The position numbers were made by a program, and so were the translations under genes. Shown one piece after another: positions 1 to 41,593 of a DNA stretch of 64,000 nt. Under the pieces are notes generated by a model, which was not told the origin of the DNA, ran no database searches, and saw only the letters and a list, made by a program, of their open reading frames with translations. Position 1 is the stretch's first letter, and the number at the start of each line of letters is the position of its first letter. The stretch is from Lepisosteus oculatus. Lineage: Eukaryota; Chordata; Actinopteri; Semionotiformes; Lepisosteidae. Where the stretch lies: NCBI RefSeq assembly GCF_040954835.1, contig NC_090718.1:14771532-14835531 (forward strand), given 5' to 3'.

Positions 1-305
1 GTCCTAGCCAGCTCCATTTTGTTTATTTTCTTTCCTTTGGCACCACTCTAGTTCCTTACCCTTATCATGCTTCCTAGTCCCTCACCAGAACCCACCTGCT
101 TCCAAAAGAATTGTCCTAAACGTTACGCCCCTTTACCTCTAGGCACTTGGGGTCGTAACACCTTAAACTAACTATATCCTCTGACCACAGGATTAGGTGA
201 CCTGCGCGACTGAGTAGGGCTATGATGCCACCAGGAACCCTCTCAATGCGCAACATAACATTGTTTTAATCAGCACATCCACACATATGAACAAAACATA
301 TTTGG

Positions 306-1330
306 CTATTTTGATGGCTTTCCTATCTGGATTTTTTTGTATCTATCCATATCGCCAGAATTGAAAGCAGCTGTCCTGACTTTAAGTTTGGTGCGAATCT
401 CGCCATTTACCCACGATTCCTGATCTGGATGTGTGCGAACAGTAATCCTGGGAACCACGTCTTCAATGCATTTACAATGTAACATAGTCCTTATACAGAT
501 TGATTTTTTTTTTCCGGCAGCTTCGCGGAAGATCTGCCAGTCAGTAGTAGCACAACAGTGACTTAATATAAAATCCAATTCATCCGACCAACATTGAATG
601 GGTCTTAACGCTGGCCTCTCCTGTTTAAGCTCCTGCTTGTAAACGGGAAGTAGCAGAATGGGGGCGTGATCGGATTTGCAGACAGGAGGTCGGGGGAGGG
701 CTTTGTAGCCATCCCGGAAGGGAGTGTAAACATTGTCCAACGTGTTTGTTCCACGCGTCAGGCAGTTGATGTAAATTAGGCATTTTCTTCAAGTTCGCCC
801 TGTTGAAATCACCCGCTATGATGGATGTGTATTCTCGTTTATGTTAAACTAATAGTGTAGTTCATCCAGTGCCCTTGTGAAATTTGCCTGCGGCGGAATA
901 TACACCACTGTGAGAACTACCGATGTGAACTCCCTCGGTAAATAGAAAGGGCAACATTTTATTGTCAGATGGTCAAGATGTGTAGAGCATGAAGTTGAAA
1001 TAATCTCCACGTCTGTGCGCCAGGAATTGTTTACCATATTCACCTGACGGTGAATAGAAAATCCTCCTGGGAGGATAGCAGAGTCCAGAACAGACGGGTC
1101 AAGCCAGGTTATTGGAAGCGCCAGCATATTGGAGTTCTTGATGAAGCATTGCTCTCAGTTCATCCAGTTTATTGTCCAGTGACTGAACATTAGCAAGAAG
1201 TATACTTGGGAGTGGGGCACAATTGCTGCACTGCCTCAATCTCACCAGAACGCCTGCCCGTTTACCCCTCTTCCTGCGATGCCGTCTTCTTTCCAGTACA
1301 GGTACCAGTGAGATACCATAGTCCAGCTAG
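306..1330 (-). mobile_element. Decayed LINE fragment: endonuclease domain to start of RT region
   Basis: Read on the minus strand from about 1,330 downward, the frames give a basic stretch, then a segment ending LLANVQSLDNKLDELR, then endonuclease-type peptides (ITWLDPSVLDSAI, VNNSWRTDVEIIS, FYLPREFTSVVLTVVYIPPQ). These are typical of apurinic-type endonucleases in fish Jockey-superfamily LINEs (L2/CR1/Rex-like). Another frame from 740 to 306 carries the linker before RT (YTPFRDGYKALPRPP, KSDHAPILLLPVYKQ, ESWVNGEIRTKL). The parts lie in different frames and the RT core is missing, so this is a dead, 3'-truncated copy. The exact clade is not certain. Confidence 0.75.
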
Positions 1331-1591
1331 TCGGCAGTAATTATTGGTGTAGATTTAACTGTGCCAATATTCGATCTTATGTCCATAAGTGTTTGTCAGT
1401 CATATCTAATAACCGAGCAAACGGTATGTGCAGTTAGCAGTATGAAAAACAACAAAAAATAAAGAAATTACGAATGGGAGCTCACAGGCTTTCCTACTGT
1501 AAATATCTACTGTAGATATTACTGTGTACAGCTGCTTCACAGGGTAGAATTGTCAACTTTATCCATTCTGAATGTTTCTGTATCTTTAGAG

Positions 1592-1720
1592 TTCAATTCA
1601 ATTTATTTTATATAGCACCTTTCACAATAAGGTTGTCCCAAGGAAATTATACTGGATCCAGGACCAGAAAAGACCTGGAAACGTTAAAAGTACATCATGT
1701 GTAGATGCTGTGTCACTGCA
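1592..1720 (-). repeat. LINE 3' tail fragment
   Basis: The stretch begins with ttcaattcaatttatttta, followed by tatagcacctttcacaa and aggttgtcccaagg. On the minus strand this is the usual 3' end of a fish LINE, ending in TTGAA-type repeats. The same sequence recurs at 54,778-54,900 at the end of a longer LINE, so the two belong to one family. Confidence 0.6.
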
Positions 1721-3350
1721 TGTTCGCTGCAAAGGAACAAGTAAAGATGAAAAATAGAAAAGATCACTTGAAAAAGCCAAAATGTTTCTCCTTGATCTTT
1801 CAGTTTGGAACTAAGATTTACTTGTTTTAATATGGAGTGGGGACTCACCTGCAGTCCTGGGTGATTAGACTCTGGATCACATCAATCTCTCTCAACTCTA
1901 ATCACCCAACATCCCACTCATCAAACCCATTGATTTGGGACTTTTTAGATGATTTTAAAACATTCTGTTGGTAGATTTTCTGTGTGACAGCGGATGGATT
2001 GAGCCTGAAATGTTTATAAATCATAGCTGTTTGTTCAGAGTGTTGATACACTTCACATTTGGAGAAAGTTTCAGCCACTGGATAAAGATACAGTAATCAA
2101 AAGTGGGTAGCGGGGTCAATGTCAACAGACACCTGAGGGAGTCCAGACATCTGGAGTAAGACAAAGGTGTCCTCTCCCACTTCTTCTCTATGTTCATTTT
2201 AAAGAGCCATTGGCAGAGGTGGTGAGACAGGGGAAGTCCTCGAGATCCCCCAGTACACAACACGACCCTGTTCCTGAGCTCGGACAGGGGGTTGCAGAGA
2301 GTGCTGCAAATTACAAAGTGGTACTCCAGGGCCTTGGGCTTGAAGCTAAATTGCTGAAAGAACAAGGTCAAGCCAGGCTGACGCACGCAATGGACAACCC
2401 TAAAAGTGTTAACACCTGGAGGGACTTAATGACATTTTGCAAAACTGATTAATAACAATCTCCCTTTTCAGGCTTCTTTAATTTTTGAATCGTTAACAAT
2501 GGTATTGTTTAGAATTGTGTTTTTAGAAATGTATTCTTTGGAAGCATTGTATACATTGCTGGAATTAATTTTTTATAACAAAATAAGGGGATTCCTCATT
2601 GTCAGTGAAGTGTAGGTGTGCTATACAGCAGCGATGGATAGCAGGGAAAGGAGTTCAGTTCAGACTGAGAAGACTTGAGCAGCTTATTAAGGAGGTCTGA
2701 AAATAGCTGGAAGATGTTGCCTCCTTCAGCAACAAGGTGCCTGGTCTGCAAACCAAAGTGATGGTTTACAATTAACCTAGTAGGAAGAGAAAGATAGCAC
2801 CCCCAGCTGGGCCAACAATTCTACTTCATATGCAACAGGCACCCAACAATCACCAAGTTTCTACACCCTGTTCACTTAGTACCCCCTTCTCTGTTTCATG
2901 TGCCAGCCCAGCGCTCAATCACAGGCGAAGGGGTTTCATTTTTCTCTGTGAGGGTTATTTGAAACTGGCCTTCAGCTCTTAAAAAGCTGCATGGATTTTG
3001 AACCCTGTGAGAATCACTGTCTTTCAGAGCTCCTGCCATCCATGTGCTCAAATGTGACAAATTGACAAACTCCTACCTGTACTTGTTTGACACAAACTGG
3101 TCACCTAGTCAGAAAAAAGGGAGACAAATCTTAATTAGATCAGTTACTGGCTGATGCCAGTGATTAACGGCCAAACCAAACCAGAGGACCAGAAACTCAG
3201 TAGACACAGGAGTCTGAGGACCACTGCACTGAAAATATTGCATCTCCCATATGAAAGGGTCTTCTTGAAACACAGCTCTTAAATACTCATTATTCAGACT
3301 TAACATACATGCAGATAAACATGCCAAAAAACAGTATTGAAAATTTGATA
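1721..3350. other. Intergenic DNA downstream of SIDT2
   Basis: I see no exon here. Short open frames lack family signatures and splice context. TAGLN, the next gene in human synteny, was looked for as calponin-homology peptides on the minus strand and was not seen. Confidence 0.4.
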
Positions 3351-3356
3351 TTTATT
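3351..3356 (-). terminator. sidt2: Candidate SIDT2 polyadenylation signal
   Basis: tttatt on the plus strand reads AATAAA on the minus strand, 539 bases past the SIDT2 stop codon. It is the first such hexamer I see downstream of the stop and implies a 3' UTR of roughly 550 nt. There is no transcript support. Confidence 0.4.
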
Positions 3357-3894
3357 TTTACATAAAGTTGTTTTACAGTGCAAAAGCACACTCTCTGTTC
3401 TGCTTATAAATGAATCTGAACCCTGTAACAATCTTTTAGCAAAAACAGTGGATCTTGTCCTGCTTCACTGACCATATTAGATGGAAACACAGGCCTCTTT
3501 CTAGTAGCAGACACTAAACACACACAAACTCTTAAACCCCACACACTATGTGTGCTCAGTTACATACATTGACACACAAAACTCCCCAACAATGCCTTCT
3601 AGACGGATATAAGGTCCTTTCATGTCAGTCGTGTTGACGTTAATGTAACAAAGAGAGTGGTGACATCTGTAACATCCATATTACTAACAACATGAATAAA
3701 GGCGATGGGCGGAGCTCCGGCATGGTCAGGTGACCCAGTTTCTTTGATTGGCAAATGGATTCTCCACACAGGTGGACAGGACAGGTATCAAAGAGTGAAG
3801 TGGGGGGGAACCCCTCCAGGTGGATGTGTCATATGTGCCATTTTAACACAGGTCACGATTGGTCTGCTTGAGAGCTGTAAGGGCAGTATTTCTT

Positions 3895-35150
<31,256 letters not shown>

Positions 35151-35823
35151 GGCGACGTGCAGCCGGCAGGTGCCCCCAGCTAGATCCCGACCAGTTTGTG
35201 CTCTGAATAGTGTCGCCCTTCGGCAGTTGTTACCCCCCAGACGCCTGCCGTCGGCCAGTACACTCAGCATCTGAGGACTCCCGGCCGGAGAGGAACAGTT
35301 GGTTTAAAAAAAAGACTCCGGAAGTCCTTCACGTAAGCAGAACCGAACAAGAGACATGCGAGTCTCCGCACTCCGGGTCCGTCTGCCCCTTTTTTTTCCC
35401 CTCGTCTCCTCGGATGCAGACGCGTAGTGCAGCCGGCCCCTGCCTCTCCTCGGCCCGGCGGACGATGGGGCAGCCGCCCGGACCCTTGTGCCCTCACAAC
35501 GCCATCCCCTCGCCCGCCTTGAGTGACATGTCCCCCCGGCTTGCAGACAGTTTCCCCAGCCCCCCGCACCAGTGCGTCGCTCCCCGTGTCACACGAGAAA
35601 TCTCGGACAGATCCGGGTTTGGGGCTCGGACGAGGCTTAAGGGAGCTGTGGATTTGCCCGTCTTAACATCTAACAGGAGCGTCCTTCTGGCTTCCGTATC
35701 TCAGTACTATCCTTACGGACGCTGCCGAAGCGTGTCGTCACCGCTGTATCAATAAAGGGGTTGAACCCGCGTCTCCTCACGAGCTCCCATTCCTACTGCT
35801 GTTGTTTACACATCCTGGCTGAA

Positions 35824-35831
35824 TGACGTCA
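35824..35831. promoter_or_regulatory. CRE palindrome upstream of SIDT2
   Basis: Perfect TGACGTCA (CREB/ATF site) 674 bp upstream of the SIDT2 ATG, at the edge of the CpG island. Confidence 0.5.
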
Positions 35832-35869
35832 CCCCGCCGCACTTCGGGCACCCCGGAGCTTCGTATCGC

Positions 35870-36660
35870 TTCGGTTATCTTCGATAAATATCGGGACCTG
35901 CCCTTTTATTTTCGTTCCCCAAACGCCGGTTAACATGTGGTGCTATTTACGGGGAGAAAGAAAACTACAGGCGCCGTTTGAGGTTTCCAAGACCAACTGA
36001 GAACCTTCAGTTCTGAGTGCAGTTCAATATTCTCTGTGAGCCTCAGTGCATGACGCAGATTGAAGGAGAAACGATGATTTATCGCTGCCTCTGAACAGCT
36101 GTAAAAGCTGACACCACCAGGGAACGTAGGTCTTTGCTGTACAGGAAGTCGTTTCTACCGCCCAATTAAAAAAAAACACTAGTCATACCTTAAAATTTCG
36201 CATAGGGCGCTCTGGCGGCGAAAACACATGAGCACAGAACTGACGAAAGATTTTGTTTGTTCAGAACACGTGTCGAAACTTTCCCTGTAATCACTTGCAC
36301 AATTGACTTCGTGGTTCAAGCCATTCAAGAACAGGATGCGTGTGCAAGGCGGTGTTGGGGAAGGAATTTAAAAATTAATTAGAATATGCTGAAATTGCTT
36401 TTTCAAAGGCAATGCATTACTGTACATGAGAATTATACACATTAGGTAGATTGGAGATTATTATGATTTCCACCCATATCTTTTAATTGCTAACACAAAT
36501 AACCCACAATTTATTACTTACTGAAAGTTGTTTTCCCCAGCTATTGACTACACACATTTTAGTCAAATGTATCTTACAATGCAAGCAAGCAAATATTTTA
36601 ATGAAAGAACAGCCCTAAAAAAGTCTCACAGCAGCCTGTGAAGTGCAGGTCTGGAGCAGT
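35870..36660. other. Intergenic DNA upstream of SIDT2
   Basis: No gene seen. An E-box CACGTG lies at 36,267-36,272; the core agrees with the TFEB CLEAR motif but the flanks do not. Confidence 0.3.
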
Positions 36661-36665
36661 TATGG

Positions 36666-37122
36666 GGCTGATGAATGGTAGATTCAGTTCTGGAGGTGAT
36701 GAATGAATGAGGTGCAATGGTAGTAGATTCAGTTCTGGAGGTGATGAATGAATGAGGTGCAATGGTAGTAGATTCAGTTCTGGAGGTGATGAATGACTGA
36801 GGTGCAATGGTTGTAGATTCAGTTCTGGAGGTGATGAATGAATGAAGTGTAAAGGCAGTAGATTCAGTTCTGGAGGTGATGAATGAATGAAGTGCAATGG
36901 TAGTAGATTCAGTTCTGGAGGTGATGAATGAATGAGGTGCAATGGTAGTAGATTCAGTTCTGGAGGTGATGAATGAATGAGGTGCAATGGTTGTAGATTC
37001 AGTTCTGGAGGTGATGAATGAATGAAGTGTAACGGCAGTAGATTCAGTTCTGGAGGTGATGAATGAATGAGGTGCAATGGTAGTAGATTCAGTTCTGGAG
37101 GTGATGAATGAATGAGCTACAG
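36666..37122. repeat. 45-bp minisatellite, ten copies
   Basis: gattcagttctggaggtgat recurs exactly every 45 bp from 36,681 to 37,086, with few substitutions. Because 45 is a multiple of three, two minus-strand frames stay open for 159 and 170 codons; these are not taken as genes. Confidence 0.95.
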
Positions 37123-37310
37123 TGGTCAAATCTCCCAAAGCTGTTTCACTCGGTAAATGCTGTTGAGCTTTACTCTGACACTCCTGGAAAAATAACCACT
37201 AGTACCTCAATTGTCTGTAAATAACCAATAGCACCACAGCTGTCTCACTCAGCTTCTTTAGCTACAGACCTGTTAGTGAGACCTGGTGTCCAGAAGGAAA
37301 CCGGACCCAC

Positions 37311-38385
37311 ATGCAGGGCCGGGTCTGGTCATAGGCAAACTAGGTGACTGTCTAGGGCCCTGAGGCTGCCAGGGAGCTTCCTCAAGGTGCAACACAACAT
37401 GTTTTTAATTGGCATGTTCAAACGCGAGCGAAACAATTTCCTATAGCGTCTCTTTCTGTTGCTGCTTTGAATTATTCTAATGGAAAACCAGTCAAAAAAT
37501 GACCAATCTTAATAGAGCACGAAATGTTTCTGAAGCGCAGAAAAGAGTGGACTAGATCTGAAACCAGAGGTATGCCACATTTAGTCATATCATGCATTAT
37601 GTGCATAATAATGTAATAATGAGTCTGTCAGATCCATGTGACTAGCGAACAGTATAGATGCCACGTTTTCAAGCTAAGAGACACAGACTACTTGAGTTGT
37701 TTTACTAGAAATGAACAGATTCACATTTCCAGTTATTGTACACTGTGCTGTGTGGGAAACCTGCTTAAAAATTGGTGCTGCCAGGCCAAAGACGAACATG
37801 AAAGGCGAATGTACAGTACAAAAGACTGTTCAGCAATTATACATAATTAACAAAAAATGCATGTTTTCCTCGTAGTTTCTCCTGCATTTCACTAAATGGG
37901 GGTATTGTGAACTCAACCTGTAGCCCTTCGAATTGTTGTTGCTCTCCCTGTGACAGTGGCAGAAGCAGAGAGGAGCTTTCAGAGCTCATATTTATAACAC
38001 ACCTGAGGCTGAAAATATAGGCCAATTGATTTTCCCATTTTCTCAGCTTTACTTATCCCACCTCCCTTGTTATTGAGTGCACTTGTTTGTTATTTCTTTA
38101 TTTTATATTTATACAATTCCTTTCTATAAAGGTTTCAGTAGTTATGGTAAGATTTGCACTAGTTTTGAAGTAACAGAGGTCCTGTTTATAGTTATTCATT
38201 GTTATTAATGTTAGTTTATTACTTTCTATGTTAAAATACTTTATCTTTGTAAAATGTGAGCTTTGTGTTCTTGTTTATAAGTTATTCACTGTGAGTTCTT
38301 CAAAGGTGTTTAATAAAAGTTTTCTATTTACATAATTCATTTATTGAATTGTTTTAGATGGTAAAATAAATTAAGAGTGGGGGCA
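37311..38385. mobile_element. Probable hAT-type element remnant, no intact ORF
   Basis: The stretch opens with agggccgggtctggtcatag, gcaaactaggtgactgtcta, gggccct, like the ends of hAT elements that encode ZMYM1-like transposases. It closes with an AT-rich region ending gtaaaataaattaagagtgg. No matching right inverted repeat was found; this is a weak call. Confidence 0.4.
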
Positions 38386-39003
38386 TGTCACAGACACATG
38401 TGAACCCAGGAGAAAATCTCCTTGATGACGACCATGACAATCATGGTCTCTTAGGTCAAACTGCTCCTCAGACTTGCCAGGTAGTAAATGGGGGTGACCT
38501 GATGGTCCCCACATTAACTGCAGATGTCCGATTCTACCTCAAAGAGAGCAGGGAACAGAGTATGCAAGCAGTACAGGCCGTTTTCCAGCCATTGACATTG
38601 AGGTTGTAACATCTAACCTGATGGTCTCCAGCACCCCTTACCCTAAACACCAGGATCAAGTCCTGTACTTACTGGTGCTGAACAAAAAGGGAGGTGCCGT
38701 GCCAGGGACTCTACCCAGGCAGACGTGGGTCCGCCAATGGATAGCAAGTTCTCTCACCTTGAACTCACTACTACAGCCTTGAACAGCTTCCCTGTCCCCA
38801 ACCGGACGATCGCAGTCCTGCCACTAAAGGACCTCTGCAGCCCTGGGGTGGGCAAAGTGGACCTGGGCAATAAGAGTGCAGCTCACTTGGCTGATGATCT
38901 GGAAACAGAAGTACAACATCTACATTTGCATCCAAACTTCGAACGTTTCCTAGATGTTTTCACAAAGGATACTTGTGATTGTCTCAGCATCATGCTGACC
39001 TAG
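38385..39003 (+). other. Unidentified decayed coding-like sequence
   Basis: Two plus-strand frames, 38,385-38,609 and 38,725-39,003 (ending ADDLETEVQHLHLHPNFERF, LDVFTKDTCDCL), have a protein-like composition but no intron signals. I do not recognise a family. It may be an old retrocopy or part of a mobile element. Confidence 0.25.
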
Positions 39004-40400
39004 GGGTCTTTGCCTGTGAGCATGTAAAGGTGAGGAGCTTATTTTTTGGTTAAGAATCTTTGCCAGGGCAGTCCATTTTCATCCTTTATGATGGATGTCC
39101 ACTCTTATCTAGCAGAGGGACATAGGCACATCTGCAAATAACCAAATGTAACCAAATGTATCCTAAATGTAGCATCCTTGTTTTTATGCATCTCTTCTAT
39201 ATACTCACTATATTTTGAATGTATATTGGTTTATGTTTCAATAAATGTATCCCATGTGTTGTGAATCCTTGTGAAGACTTTATGTTGTTTAGCTGATTGA
39301 TTCAGAATAGCCAAAACAAACTTACGCAATTTATCTCTACAACTAACCATTGTGCTATGAAATTCACAAAGCCTCTATACTCTCCGTGCAGACAGTGCTC
39401 TCTGGAATGAGGCCTTACCAAGTCTGGAATGAACTGGCCACACAGGCAGAGGCATTAGAGGCCATATTTCAGCAAGCAGTTGAGAACCAAGCGCGAGGTT
39501 GGAGACTGGAGACTCTATAGATATTAGGCAGGGGCAGAGGTAGATCAGGGCCATTTTGGTTCCAGTGTTTCTGCACCAGGGGACTGCAAAGATCCACCCA
39601 TAAAGACATGAATTCTGTAAGTGCCCTGACATGAAGCTGATGAGGAAAGGATGCTGTTTTGACAGTGTCACCGGCAGCCCCTTGCTGCAGGAGGCAAGTG
39701 GTCACCTGTTCCTGCTTGTTGTGCAAGACTGAAACTGGGCCAGGAAGGCACAGCAATCCGATTCTCAAACCCAGAGTCAAGACCAGTCTCAGACAGCACT
39801 CAGCTCTATGGTCCTTTATTGAAATGCTCTGCTACATCAAACACAAGATAAGCCCAGCCAGCACACAGACTCTGCTCTGTCTGGACAACACAGCACAGTG
39901 CTTCTACTCAAGGTTTTCACTGCACAGCACAGACTGCCTCCTACAGCACAAGGCATCTACTGCGGTTAGATATTTATATATATACTGTATATACACAATC
40001 AGTCACGCACAAACACACATCCTGACCGCCCCACTCAGACCAACACGCACATTTGCTCCCAAACATACACATTGTAGTGACACAGACACGCAAGTATGCT
40101 GAAATACACACACTCACACGGGACACCTCTCAGACTCCAACATGTTGACGTGGTGACACGCAACACGGACACATGCAATGCACAGTGAGGCAGAACAGGG
40201 AAACTGGAAGACTCCAGCCGCAGAGCAGTTTGATCCATTTCAGGTTTGTGTGGCTGCAGGCCCCCATCTGAGCTGTACTGAGGAAGCAGGAAAGGAAAAG
40301 AACTCAATTTTAAAATATCTGCAGCCGTACTGTACCAGCTACGCAATGGGAGTCCAATTCTTGAGGAGATCCAACCTCCACAATCCTAGCTGATTTTCTG
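39004..40400. other. Intergenic and possible PAFAH1B2 3' UTR
   Basis: No exon recognised. Candidate minus-strand AATAAA signals for PAFAH1B2 are at 40,402-40,407 and 39,815-39,820, giving 3' UTRs of about 0.9 or 1.5 kb. Confidence 0.3.
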
Positions 40401-41314
40401 TTTTATTCCTCATAGACATCAAATATTTGAGCTGTTTCACATAAAGGCAAATGGGCTGTCTTCCCAGCTGCATCAGCATAGCTCACAGACTTGCACAGGT
40501 CTAACGAGTTTTACAAGTTTTCCTGGCCATTTTTTTATCCAGTTTTCCAGTTTTATACAGGATTCCAGGACTGGATGCTACAAATCTCTTTTTGAAGTCT
40601 CTCTCACTCTCTCCCTCAGCCCCACTTGATACAACACCAAGCCTCCTCTGTATTAAACACTCCCTGTATTACTCCCCAGGAACCCCAAAAGACCACCTCT
40701 CCCCCACGTCCAGTGCAGCCAATTTATTGCCCCTGTAACCTGGCGGTGAAGAGTGAAATCCGGAGTTTCAGAATTTGGGGCAAGTTAACTAAAGCAAACT
40801 TTTGCCCCACCCCACATCTCATCCTTGACCAATCTGGCTGGGGTGTGCAAAGTCCTTTTTATCCAATCAGATGCAGAGGCAGGGGCAGAGTTACCCTGAT
40901 GAGGTTGCAGCTTGATAGCTTGTCCATACCTGGCTGGCCTCACTGTGTAGTGGAAGGGTGCTATGTTATCTCAAAGTGTGATTCTCAGTTTTCTCTCAGT
41001 GTCAGTGCAAGCCAGTGGTTCATTGTCTGAGTGCAGGGAAAGAGATAAGCCAGCCACTGCATGCTTATGGGACCCATTCAGTATGAACTACACTGACACT
41101 GCAGAAAAGCAGCCGTACATGTTTCACATCGGAGACGTCTATAAAAATGGGGAACAACCATCCAACCCTGTGCCTGCTGCTGGCCCTCATGCCCGAGCCT
41201 GGAATGGATCAAGCTGCACTTGTGTGAGTCTGCTCTGTTTCCCTGCAGAGTGCGTCCTTCACTGCCCGTGTGTTTCTTGGTCGCTCTCTCTCTGTGGTAG
41301 TGTCCCGGCGCCCA

Positions 41315-41593
41315 TCAGACCAGAGACGCGCGCCTCTCCTCGGGCGTCTCGTCCAGCAGCTGCAGCAGCAGGTCGCTCAGCGGCTTGGCCACCGCGCGGT
41401 ACCCAGAGGCAGTCAGGTGCAGGAAGTCAAACATGTCGCGCGGGGAGATGGTGCCGTCAGAGTGCACGAAGCCCGCCCCCACGTCCAGGAACTGGACGGG
41501 GCCGAGGCGCGGCAGGGCCGAGCGCAGAATGGTGTTCACAGCCTGGTTCTTCTCCCGCAGGGGGTTGGGACGTTCCCCCCGGGGCAGCAGGCC
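41315..41593 (-). CDS. pafah1b2: PAFAH1B2 coding exon 5 (residues 138-229 and stop)
   Basis: GLLPRGERPNPLREKNQAVN ... GFVHSDGTISPRDMFDFLHL ... LLLQLLDETPEERRASLV then TGA at 41,317-41,315. It holds Asp193 and His196. A (GGAGA)n tract at 41,616-41,648 forms a pyrimidine-rich stretch just before its acceptor. Confidence 0.97.
   Translation of the reverse strand, partial: GLLPRGERPNPLREKNQAVNTILRSALPRLGPVQFLDVGAGFVHSDGTISPRDMFDFLHLTASGYRAVAKPLSDLLLQLLDETPEERRASLV

Noticed and set aside
2021-2452. Overlapping open frames on both strands at 2.0-2.45 kb
   Set aside because: No family signature and no splice context. They may be an old repeat but cannot be supported as genes.
35210-35755. Plus-strand 181-codon frame upstream of SIDT2
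   Set aside because: It lies in a CpG-island promoter, with no recognisable domain or conserved motif; treated as chance.
36598-37138. Minus-strand repetitive proteins of 159 and 170 aa
   Set aside because: They are products of a 45-bp tandem repeat whose period is a multiple of three, open in more than one frame.
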